From Diplolepis rosae (taxonomy: Eukaryota; Arthropoda; Insecta; Hymenoptera; Diplolepididae), in the NCBI GenBank assembly GCA_030998225.1, contig JAPYXD010000581.1, positions 930,001-994,000 of the forward strand: a stretch of DNA of 64,000 bases, read 5' to 3'. Position 1 is the stretch's first letter. Every line of letters starts with the position of its first letter. The notes beneath the pieces were generated by a model that saw nothing but the letters and a program-made list of their open reading frames with translations, was not told where the DNA came from and did no database searches. Of this stretch, positions 11,676 through 22,700 are shown one piece after another. The translations under genes and the position numbers were made by a program.

Positions 11676-11814
11676 TATATACCATCATATCAAATTTGAC
11701 CTGGACTAGTTAAAAAAAACGAACATTTTTATGTATTTTAATACAAATCTTCATTATCGCCTTCAAAATATGGTCTTTTTGAGCCAATTCAAGCATACCA
11801 ACGGTTAATATTAA

Positions 11815-11872
11815 TATTAATAATATAATTAATTAATTAAATTAATATTAATATATAATATTAATATTTAAG
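11815..11872. repeat. AT-only low-complexity tract (TTAATATTAA-type)
   Basis: Interleaved TAATATTAA and TTAATTAA units form an AT-only stretch with strong self-complementarity. From 11,680 to 12,810 I see no gene. Confidence 0.6.
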
Positions 11873-12810
11873 TTTTGGAAACAAGGAAAAGTCACAGAAA
11901 GCAAAATCTGGCCAATATGGTGGCTGAGAAATAACTTTTGTTTCGTGTTTAGCCAAAAATTAAATCGAAATCAGGCGATTTATTTTTATCGTCGTTAACA
12001 GAGGTGGATGGACGACTCGCATGAGACAAGTTTTCTACGACCTCACGACCCTCACTGAATGCTTTATGACACTAAAATACTTGCGTTCTCGATAGAGTAG
12101 ACTCCCCAAAACATTTCTGCCATATTTTCAATGATTCCGTAGCCGTAATTCCATTGGAAACACAAAATTGTAAGCAAAGTCATTGTTATATTTGTTTTCC
12201 ATAGTAAAATTCGCCAGACAAACTTTTCGCGTCGTAAACCAATGGCTGCCAAACACACTCTAATGGATGTCTCCCACTCAAACTTCACACGACTGTCAAA
12301 GAAGGTATTACCAGCCTATAAAAAAACTTTTTACCGTTTCGGTTTACGCGCATGGTTTGCCTGGACCATTCCGGGTCAAATTTGATCACATGGTAAATCA
12401 TCAGCGCTGGCCGCGCGCCGCCCGTACGGACCACATAGGCCGCGAATATTCAGCATTCAAAGGGTTAATTTATTTAGCTAGATAGGCAGTTTCTATCAAG
12501 AAATTTTCCTGAATTTCTGTTTCATTTATCTTCAAAACGAAAGGAAGTCGATACCCTGCGGAATTTGTTACAAATTCAAAGTACATTTTAAAACTTGTAT
12601 ATTCAATTTCAAAGTCAAACAAGTGAAAATTAAAAATTTCAAAACTGATATCTCTATTGCTTTAATGAATTAAAATTAAAATAGAAAGCCAAAATGTGTG
12701 TGAAAGTTAGAAACATATTTACCATTGGAGAAAAATTTTACAATTAGGAGAAGACTAAAAATGATTCTCTTGAACACACTTTGAGTCCGACTCATAAAGT
12801 CCGATTTATA

Positions 12811-13717
12811 CAGAGTGGGCCATCTAGCGTTTTAAATTTGAACTATCTATATTTCGAAATTGGAAACGTCAAATACCATTCGGAAAGTGACAGGTATTCA
12901 GTAAAAAGTCTAAAATTTACGAAATGGGTCGCTATTCGACCATCCGAGCCGTCTACAGTTCGCAAATTGGGCGGAAGATCGTTTGACCGAAGATGGTCAA
13001 TTTTACCGAAAAATCATCTTTTTGGACTAGGCTCATTTCCACCTCGGTGGTTACATTAACAAGCAGAATTGTCGCATTTGGGGCACAAAAAACCCGCACG
13101 TAATCGTCGAGAAGCCAATGCACCCAGCACGAGTCACTGTATGGTGCGGATTCTGGTCTGGTGGAATCATCGGCCCATTTTTCTTCGAAAATGAAGAAGG
13201 AACCGCCGTAAACATCAATGGTGAGCGATATCGCGCAATGTTATCCAAATTTTTCTTCTAGCAAATTGAAGAGGAAGACTTGGACAACATTTGGCTCCAG
13301 CAGGACGGCGCTACATGCCATACAGCAAACGCTACACTCAATCTTTTACGCCCTATCTTCGAAAATCGCATAATCAGCAAAAGAGGTGATGTGAATTGGC
13401 ATCCCAGAAGCTGCGATTTAACTCCGTTGGACTATTTTCTGTGGGGAGCTGTTAAAGATCAATGTTACGCCAACCATCCAGAAATAATTCAAGATCTAAA
13501 GTACGAGATTCAAGCTGCTGTTGCTGCCATAAGGCCTGAAACCATCGAGAAAGTACTCCAAAATTGGGTGGATCGGATAAGCTACTGTAAACTCAGCCGT
13601 GGTGGTCATTTGTCCGAAATTGTTTTCCACAAATAAATTTCATAAAACAACCTTTCAAATAAATGTTAGACCTTTGAAAAATATCAAGCCGTTTTTTTTT
13701 ATTGACTTTTTAAATTC
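12811..13717 (+). mobile_element. Rosa-like (DD41D) mariner, internally deleted, right end lost
   Basis: The left end CAGAGTGGGCCATCTAGCG follows a TA (12809-12810). The right part matches the 10.7-kb element up to TATTGACTTTTTAAATT, where homology stops before the terminal CCCACCCTG. The element therefore lacks its right terminal repeat. The N-terminal coding region is mostly deleted. Confidence 0.78.
13028..13636 (+). pseudogene. DD41D transposase core with one stop
   Basis: The frame begins with an HFHLGGYINKQNCRIWG block next to the first catalytic Asp region. It runs through VTVWCGFWSGGIIGPFFF, then meets TAG after KFFF at about 13,261. It resumes to LQQDGATCHTA and PRSCDLTPLDYFLWG (41-residue spacing) and ends at 13,636 with EIVFHK. 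It is nearly identical to the transposase piece at 10,849-11,430, so the two insertions belong to the same recently active family. Confidence 0.8.
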
Positions 13718-13719
13718 CA

Positions 13720-14132
13720 AGCGTCATAGACATTATTTGTATACATAGGTAATAAAGTAAGAATGAAGATACAATTATCGTACAATGACGAAAATATAGT
13801 TATATTACAATTGGTAATTACTTTCTATTATTATTCTAACAATAATTATGTCTTTAAATTTAAATATTCTTTATTGTTTATACAACTACATCAAATGATG
13901 TAATACACATAAGAACAATAGTAATTTTAATAGTTATGAACAAACAGAAATTATGATTAATTATTGATCATCGATTAATGATTAACAACAAATTGCATAA
14001 AAAAATAATAATAATAATGATAATTATTACTGATATGATCATTATAAATGTTGAAATAACATTGTTTTAATACCTCTTCTCGGACTGGTAGCTTGACAAA
14101 GTCCTTCTCATGGCTATGACGAAAAACAAAAA
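13720..14132. other. AT-rich intergenic sequence, no feature seen
   Basis: ATTATTA-type runs, including repeated ATAATAATAATGATAATTATT, and no reading frame with recognisable content. Confidence 0.5.
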
Positions 14133-15136
14133 TGGAGAAATTCGTTCCTCTGAAATGAGTTGAGGTACGTAAGAATGGAACTTGTGTCGACTGAAAAGTA
14201 CACAACGTTGAATATCTTCTTATTAAATCAATTGAGGTATACAACCCAGGAAAAAAAGCCGATAGAACGCGCGTCTCTTTGAATTGTGTATCTGTCATTT
14301 GCATATTCAGGAAATAAAAATTCAGTCGGATGGTGACACTTGGAATCTGCCATTTGTGCGCAGTGTTTTAAATCTGCCATTCGACATTGGTTAAATCGTT
14401 AAGTGAATAGGGTTGAATAAGACTGATTAACCTCAAGTAATTTCTAATGGCAATGTACGATTCATTGATGTTCGCATGAATCGGTTGAAATTCCAAATGA
14501 AATGGAAGTCTTAAAAGGTCACTCTGAATAAGAGAAATACAATAAAAACAGAATACGAATTGTATTGTAAACGATTGTTCACTTTAAATACATTATTTTC
14601 TATCGGAAATATTGGTTTTCAATCTGTTAATGCTGAAATTCCAGTGACAGATACGCAATTCAGAACATCTCAAAGCCCATTCAAATGTAACTCAAGTGAA
14701 TGGTTTTTTGTTTCCTGGGAAGGACTGAATTTATGTTGAAAAAAGCGTACAATATCCTTTTAAGTGTAACAACTTAACTTTATTTCAAGATATAATGAAG
14801 TTTCACTTAAACTTAAATGCGCGTGATTTGCTAAGGGCTGACTCGAGTGTTAGAATACTGCATCGGTCAGTTGCTAAAAGTGTAGAAGGTCGTTCCTCTG
14901 AAATGAGTTGAGGTACGTCAGGATGGAACTTGTGTCGACTAAAACGTACACAACGTTGAATATCTTCTTATTAAATTAATTGAGGTATACAAGGATTGAA
15001 TTTATGTTGAATAAACCGTACACTATTCTTTTTAATGTAACAACTTAACTTTATTTCAAGATATAATGGAGGCTTACAATGCGCGTGATTTGCTAAGGGC
15101 CGACTCGAGTGTTACAATACTGCATCGGTCAGTGGC
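14133..15136. repeat. Interleaved direct repeats, possibly LTR debris of the adjacent BEL element
   Basis: Two units are each present twice in direct orientation. Unit 1 (14,133-14,237 and 14,891-14,994) carries GTTCCTCTGAAATGAGTTGAGGTACGT. Unit 2 (14,726-14,875 and 14,992-15,136) carries GTAACAACTTAACTTTATTTCAAGATATAAT and GCGCGTGATTTGCTAAGGG. They lie just 3' of the BEL coding remnant, where its 3' LTR would be expected. That association is inference. Confidence 0.5.
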
Positions 15137-15867
15137 CTTGATTAGAATGTTCTCTCTTCTCCTAGGTTGATACCTTCAAGTCCTGAGTGATACATATTGT
15201 CTAGGCTGTACGCTCCGATCCTTGCCGAAGTGGCCCGACTCGGAAAAACCCACGAATCATGCTAGTATTGAATCTCGAATGGTCGGACGCAATTAAACCG
15301 TAGAGTTTACAGTTTAGCAGTAATATAATCTATCTAACATTCTTAGTAGGACCTATCCTTCAATTACAGAGTTAGGCTAAACCCGAAGCATAACATATGC
15401 TAAAGCTTAAGCGGCTTATTGCAATAAAGAATTGAAAATCGTGAAACTAAAATATTCCTACTTTCTGTGTTGAAACATCTGTCTTTACCTGATACTTAAA
15501 ATGAAATATAAAACATAATTTACAGAAATACATTAGTTTCGTAGACAAAAAATAAAACTAAATTGTTCCCACGGAACATGCCGGGCCCCGTTGAACGATC
15601 TACGTTCAAGAAGACTCGAATGATATTCCATAAATGTATACATTTTACAGGTCGTTGATTACAGATTGGTGAAGCGATTACATATTGAATTGAATTTATG
15701 ATTTGATATCTGATCATAACTATTTTTCAACAGAGATATTAAGTTTCTATGTGGAGCGGATACACCTGTTTCAATGATCGCTTGTATGTTCCTGATGAAC
15801 ATTGAAGAGTGACTGTACGAATTACGCCATCATTACCTGGATGTGTAGAAATGATACAAGCAAGTTT

Positions 15868-17197
15868 TCAGTTCGTTGGTGGTAGATTATCTTCATTGAT
15901 GACTACTAGACTTCCCTTTTTGATTTGACTCTGTCCAGTTGACGTCTGCCATTTGCTCCTGGTGATAAGTTTATTCAAATATCCTTTGTGCCATCGGGAC
16001 CAAAAAGGATGTCGCATTTGCTGGGCTAACTGCCAGCTGCTCAAACGGTTTGCTGGAAGGTTGCGCAATTCCGTCTGTGGAAGACTTGTCATAGAATTAC
16101 CGATTAAGAAATGTCCAGGAGTCAATGGAAGGAAATCGTTAGGATCTGAGGATAAGGAAGTAAGAGGACGAGAGTTGAGAACAGTTTCTATCTCAACCAC
16201 ATAAGTTTGAAGTTGCTCGTGAGTCAAAAATGATATGCCTGCTATTCTTGTAAAATGATATTTAAAGGATTTAACGCCTTCCCCCAGAGACCTACAAAAT
16301 ATGGTGCTCTGGGTGAAATAAAATGCCAAGTGACCCTCTTATTAGACAAAAAGTCTCGGACCTTGCTATTTTTCTCTATATTTTCGATCTCTTTATATAA
16401 ACTCTTTAATTCATTCTTTGCACCAATGAACGTAGTAGCGTTATCTAATGATATAGAATTTACGATTCCCCGGCGAGCAAGGAAGCGTCTTAAGTAAGCT
16501 ATGAAAGCTTCAGTCGATAGATCACTGACTAATTCTAAATGCACTGCCTTAGTAGCAAAACAAACAAAAACTGCAACATAAGTTTTAACTTTAGTCCGAT
16601 TTCAATGTCGGTGTTCTTTGACATAAAGAGGCCCGCAATAATCAACTCCCGTATTGAAAAAAGGTCGTGTGAAAGAAAGCCAATTTTGAGGAAGATTTCC
16701 CATTAAATATTTAATTTTCTGCGGTTTCGCTCGAAAACATGTTATACATTGTCGAATCACGTGTCTAACTGTATTGCGACCGTCGATTGGCCAATACTTC
16801 TCACGAAGACTGTATAAGGTTGCTTGAGTTCCGGCATGCAGGTGCTCAATATGTACATTTCGAATTTTAAGTGTAGTGACGTGGTTATTTTTTGGAAGTA
16901 TTATTGGGTGCTTTTGTGAATCGTTCATATTTGTTCTGGCTTGTGTTATTCTAAGCGAGATAATGGGTTGCACTGCGCGTTTTTCTGGAGTTTCTCCTGT
17001 TTTGAATTCCAATTGTGGCCAATTTTGAGGGTCTTGGTTGAGCCACGTAGGACCGTGTTGCCACATATTATTACGCAAGAGATCCTGAACACCTTGACCG
17101 CGTGAAATTGAGTCTGCAGGATTGCTCTGCGTAGGTACGTGTCGCCAATCTTGAACTTGAGTCGTTGCTTGTATCTCAGGGACTCGATTTGCGACAA
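15868..17197 (-). pseudogene. BEL integrase region, broken into frames
   Basis: Three overlapping minus-strand frames carry the H2C2 zinc-binding region (HVIRQCITCFRAKPQKI) and the integrase core start (GVDYCGPLYV). Downstream comes a core and C-terminal part containing LDNATTFIGAKNEL and SSWQLAQQMRHPFWSRW, the conserved tail of BEL integrases. Stops separate them, so no functional integrase is encoded. Confidence 0.8.
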
Positions 17198-17634
17198 ACG
17201 TTTTTAACGTGTCAGGTAGAGTATTGATCCAATTGAGGACAATTGTGGAATCGGACCAGAAGTAAACATTGTTAATTGACTAATACAAGGATTGTTTGAC
17301 TAAGTTGTACAGCTTAACTAGCAATGTGGCAGCACATAACTCTAGCCTGGGCAATATGGTTGTTTTTATTGGAGCAACTCGTGATTTTGAACAAATCAGG
17401 GATACGTGATGCTTCCCTTCTTTATTCGTAGAGCGAAGATAGAAACAGGCTCCATAGGCCTTTTCACTGGCATCGCAGAATCCATGCAATTAAAGTTTGC
17501 TAGGTTCTGGACTCACGATGCACCTTTGGAATTTAATGTTATTAAGAGTGGATAAGTGGATTTTATATTTGTCCCATTTTTACTTTGATATCATCTGGGA
17601 CTGCGTCGTCCTATTTTAAACTTGATTTCCAAAG

Positions 17635-18591
17635 TTACTGAATCATCATTTTAGCAATTACTATTACTGGATCCAATAATCCTAGTGGATCGAATAGTTT
17701 CGCTGTTTGTGATAAAATTGACCTTTTGGTCGTTTTTTCTTTAGAATTTGGAAGGTTGACAGTGTATAAAAACGAATCTGTCATTGAGTCCCAATGAAAA
17801 CCTAGAGTTTTGACTGTTTCTGTAGGATCGAGAGAGAGATGCGAGCTTGACGCATCGCTGGACAGTTCGTTACGTAGTTGAGAATGATTTGAGGCCCATT
17901 TTCTCAAGTTGAAACCTCCCTTTTTCAGAAGAACGATTAATTCGCTGCGTAGTTCAATAGCCTTTTGGAGATTTTGTGCTCCTGTCAACAAATCGTCGAC
18001 ATAGAAATCTCCTTTCAAAATTTGAGATGCAATTGGGTGTGACTCGTATTCGTCGTCAGCTAATTTATGAAGTGTCCGAATAGCGAGGAATGGTGCACAA
18101 GCTGTGCCGAATGTCATAGTATTTAACGCATGAGTTTTGACTGGTTCATTGGGATTAGAACGTCAGATTATTTTTTGAAAGAGGCTATCTTCTGGGGCCA
18201 CTCGTACTTGTCTATACATCTGCTGAATGTCAGCTGTTAGTGCGTATATGAATGACCGGAATCTAAAAACAATAGAGAATAAATCTTCCTGAATTGTTGG
18301 GCCAACCATAAGTGTTTCGTTTAATGAAATTCCTGATGATGTTTTAGTTGAACCATCAAAAACGACTCGAGTTTTTGTGGTAAAGCTGGAATTTTTTATC
18401 ACTGCGTGATGGGGCAGATAATAACCGTAGCTTGATGTTTTATCGTCATCAGGAAGTAAGCACTTGTGACCTTCATCGAGTTTATTCTGAATGCACTCAG
18501 AATATTCAGACCTTAAATTTGGTTTTATTTTGAATTTCTTTTCGAGTGCAAGAAATTTTTGGAAAGCTGTGTTATGAGAATCACCTAACAA
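17635..18591 (-). pseudogene. BEL reverse transcriptase region, broken
   Basis: The frame 18,591-18,163 holds RT motifs (YYLPHHAVIKNSS, VVFDGSTKTSSGISLNE, YALTADIQQMYRQV). A frame change near 18,140 leads into 18,117-17,635 with MTFGTACAPFLAIRTLHKL and GDFYVDDLLTGAQ, the RT active-site YVDD box. DPLGLLDPVIVIAK marks the start of the RNase H-like linker. Confidence 0.82.
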
Positions 18592-19432
18592 ATTCTTTTT
18601 ATTATTAAAAGGTATCTTAACGACGTAACGACCAGTTTCGTTGCGTTTAGTGTTATTAATATAATGGATTCCACAATCCTGTTCCTCCTTATAATGAAAC
18701 TTAGAGATATTTTCAGGGCCCAGTTCTCAAAGAAGAGAGTACCTATGGAATGATGGAGATCAGTATATCGTCCAGCGATTATCCAGCCGAACTTAGTTTC
18801 TCGTAGTACCGCAGTTTGCCCTTTCATGCGAATTTTCCGGGTGCCTAATAGATCATAGAAACACTCCGCATCGAGTAAAATGTTAATGTCGGCTGGTTTG
18901 TAAAATTCAGGATCAGCAAGAACTAATCTTTCTGGAATTTGGAATGCGTCTTTGTCAAGAGGCAACGAAGGCATTCTTGAAGCAATTTCCTTAAAAACAA
19001 GGAATGATAAGTTAAATTTGACTTCACTAATTCGTGAGTTTATTGAGGATGAAACCATATGCTTGAACTTTGATTTCAAATTCTGTACTCCCTTGAAATT
19101 TATTTGGAATCTTTCCTTTCCTAGACCTAATAGCAGTGTACATTTTTCGCTTATTGAATTACACTCAGAACAACTATCCAATAATACGCAGCAATTGCGA
19201 TATTGCCGTTTCCATCTAAAATTGCGATAACAACTGTTCCCAGAATTACACGAGCAGGAAGTTGAGCTTGTAAGCTGACCAGAGAAGTTGCGGATAGTGA
19301 AGAACTTGCATTTTCCTTTTCTGGCGTTTGTTGGTCAAAATACAGAAGTACATTATGCCGCCTGTGACATTTTCGGCAACGACCCTTGCGAAAATTGATT
19401 GTACGATGATTTTTATTAAAATAACAGTTCAT
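18585..19432 (-). pseudogene. BEL gag C-terminus and A17-type protease region, broken
   Basis: GRCRKCHRRHNVLLYFDQQ near 19,370 is the BEL gag zinc-knuckle end. The following frame holds a degenerate aspartic protease and the A17 peptidase-associated stretch (PADINILLDAECFYDLL, MKGQTAVLRETKFGWIIAGR). Frameshifts around 19,180-19,150 break it. Confidence 0.72.
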
Positions 19433-19691
19433 TAAAAAAGTTTAAGGGTGCGTTCATATAAATATACGAAATTGTTATGTCTTTATTGGAAAACCCTTTA
19501 TTGTAGACGACGTAGTCGGGCGAGTTCCGGCGTATGAATATCTTGGTTATGTAATATTCAGCTAGCACGCATGTGCAGCGCAGCCTGATATTTTAGCGCT
19601 GTATAAATTTTTTTTAGTCTTTCTAAGGAAGCCATATGTATGTATAACTACTCTTAAATAACATACGCTCTTTATTACGTTATTTGAACTT

Positions 19692-19697
19692 TTTATT
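19692..19697 (-). terminator. Polyadenylation signal of gene A
   Basis: AATAAA on the minus strand lies about 80 nt after the TAA of gene A. The same signal, spacing and flanking 3' UTR sequence recur in gene B at 32,924-32,929, which supports both 3' ends. Confidence 0.65.
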
Positions 19698-19776
19698 CAA
19701 ACTAACAGAACGACAAAATTCCTGTAGGCATGTTTAAAACTTTTTTCTTGTTAGAATAATCCAAATTTCGATTATT

Positions 19777-22700
19777 TTAAGCAGACTTATTTTTGCGTGA
19801 ATGCCGTTTTATTCGTTGATTTTTACTTCCACTTCTCGGTTTAGCTACTAATGATCTTTTTCGTGCAACCGGTCCAAAATGCCTCACAATTTTGCTTTTA
19901 GAAACACGTACAGCAATTCCATATGCGTTATAATTTTTAATAATTAGTCCTACAAGTTCATTGTTATCCAACAGAGGAGCGCCTGAATCCATCTGAAATA
20001 AGTATTATAATTAAAATAAATTTTTAATGTGCATATGCTTCTTTAATGTCTGAGATAAAATAATGAAAAAATGTTTTAATCTTCATACCAAGTAACACAA
20101 GATCATCTACTAGACGTCTGAAACAGCTTTTTGGGAAAAACAAGAGAGCTCTAGAAGACGTTCCGATTTTCTGCCGGAAGTCCTTTAGAGCTGCGTCATA
20201 CGATCAGTTTTAGATTGTTTGAAGAGCTCTATTAGTGCTTCTAGAAAACGTATTCCAGTCCTCTTCAATCTAGGTTAAGAGCTCTAGAAGAGGTATGAAA
20301 AGTTGTATTTTAGATATTAAAAAATGGGCTAAAAGTGATATTTTTACTGTTTTTTTGGATATCGGTCTCAAGAGAAATATCTGTACCACATTTTTCGGCT
20401 TTTATTTGTAGAAAATGTTATGTAAAAATATCACCTTTAGTCTATTTTTTAATGTCTATAATAAAATTTTTCAAACCTCTTATAGATCTCTGGAAAATAT
20501 TTAATTACTTGTTCTAGCAGAGTATTTAATTGTTTTCTCAAAGACGATTTTCGTAACATCTTTTAGAATAGAGTATCGCGAACTTCGACAAGTTTTCAAC
20601 AACCTCTAACAGAGAGCTCAATTAAAGAGGATTGGAATACGTTTTTAAGAGGCTCTAATAGCGCTCTTCAAACAGTTTAAAACTCATCGAATGACACTCC
20701 TCTAAAAGACGACATCAGGACGTCTTGTAGATGGTTTTTTCCGATCCTTTTCTAGACCTCGAAAGTAGTTGAATTAGCGTCCAATTTTAACTCTACTAGA
20801 ACGTCTAATAGCACTTTCGGCGGAAAATCGGAACTTCTTCTAGAGCTCTCCCGTTCTTCCTAAAAATCTTGTCTTACTAGGGATTTGTCATAATAAGTCA
20901 TTACCGGGCCGATTTTATCATATGGAGATGAAGATTTAATACAAAACTGAAATGCTCCTAGCTTTCCTCCACATTTTGAAGGATCCGTTATGGACACAAA
21001 AATCATTAAATATGATTTCTGATTCCTAGCACGACAAGGAAAAGGAAAATAGTTAAACGCTATCATGCTATCAACATGAAAGCTATGTTCTTCTTGATAA
21101 ACTGGGAGATTAGTTTTCGACAAAAAAGTTATTTCCTTTGCCATCTAGAAAAAACATTTATTCATCATAATTGAGGCCATATAATAGAGTTTGACGTCAT
21201 AAGTTATAAACATAAAAGTATGTCCTGGAAGAAATCCCAAACTTTATTTCAATGTCTGGGGTACGAAAAAAATTAATAAAATATTCAAAAAGACTCAAAT
21301 GAGAATTTAATTAAAAATTTGGATATGACTGAGAATAGTTTAGAAAATCTTCCGACACTATACAGTAATATTCTTCAAAAAATCAACTTACAAGGTCTAT
21401 CGCAAAAGTTCCCAGACAAGCCAAAAATAGCAGAAACTAGTGGCGACATTTGTTATATCTTTCAGGCATTTTATCCTACACCCATCATGGGTGCTAATAT
21501 CAAGATTTTTGAAGAATTGGTTATGTCACCCCCTATAGTTGATATTATAAAACAGGTTTGTTTGCTATCCTGAACATAATCTCTATTGAAAAAATAAAAA
21601 TCGCTTTCAATTCGCTTCTCTATCTGCAAAGCGGTATATCAAATCTGAAGGAGACTATTTTGAGTAAGATGAATAAACTTTACCGTAATTATTTCAAGCT
21701 TTCTTGATTTTTAGCTTGTCTAAGAATTTTCGCAACAGACCTTGTACTATAAATTTCCATAAATTAAGTTGTGATCATCATTGAAAATACGTTTCCATGG
21801 TCCCTTAATTTTTTTAAATTTGAAAATAGTAAGAAGTAGATGCAAAAGATAAAATATTCTTGCAAGTGAAAAGCAGCTTATGTCCAATATTTTTCTACTA
21901 ATGATTAATATTACAATTTTATTTCTAGATACTACCGCTTTAGCCGATTTTACGACGCAATTACACAAAACCTTTAGCAGTGGTAAAATAATAACTTTAC
22001 ATTTACTTTTCATTTTCTTGAAATCTGATCTTCATGCTTAACATCTCTTACCGTTATAAATGCTATTCCGTCATCCATAGGTTTAAAGAGCTCAATAAAG
22101 TATTTCTTATCAATTTCAGCACTTGGATTTCTTTGATAAATAATGTATAATTCTCCTTCATTTATTGAGTTCTTGCCATACCTGTAATTTACGTAAACAA
22201 AACTACATACGAAAATACGAGTATGTTATAATAATAATTAATTTGCCGGTGCTTAAATGAAAAGTGACTAAAATGTTGCAAAGTATGCACGAAATTAACC
22301 AGTGTTAAAATGTGTGCTTGAAAGTATTAAGGGGTTTCACCCACATTACCAATTCTAACGAGACCAGAACTCAACGGAGACAGGCTATTTTGGGTTAAAA
22401 AGGAGCATTATAAAGCAACTAAAGGCATACTGCTTGCTGCAGGCATCGCTGATTAAGCGCAGGTAAGTTTTTTAAACGATTTTTAATTTAAAAAGTTTGA
22501 ATGGGTTTTTCTCAAAACAACATGTTTCGACGCCTTGTTGATAAAATCTCAGAAAGTAATTAACCGATCTTTATGGAATTTTCACCACATATTCTTTACA
22601 ACTATAGGTATAGCGCATATCAAGGATATTTGAATTTTGATTTAAACTGGTTATTTTTTGAAAAAAAAAAACAGAGAGAAAACATGTTTTTTTCCTTTTC

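Larger units (their letters stand above)
15868..19437 (-). mobile_element. Decayed BEL/Pao LTR retrotransposon
   Basis: Minus-strand frames follow BEL/Pao order. A gag-end zinc knuckle and retropepsin region (19,432-18,585) leads into RT (18,591-17,635), RNase H-like sequence (17,489-17,280) and integrase (17,197-15,868). Typical BEL strings include TRVVFDGSTKTSSGISLNE, ALTADIQQMYRQVRVAP, HLHAGTQATLY and PFFNTGVDYCGPLYV. Every domain is interrupted by stops or frame changes, and no intact LTR pair was found. The element ends about 340 bp downstream of the stop codon of gene A. Confidence 0.88.

Noticed and set aside
21319..21573. 84-codon plus-strand frame antisense in intron 3 of gene A
   Set aside because: In gene B the same region has stops and a frameshift soon after the identical 145 bp, and no domain is recognisable.
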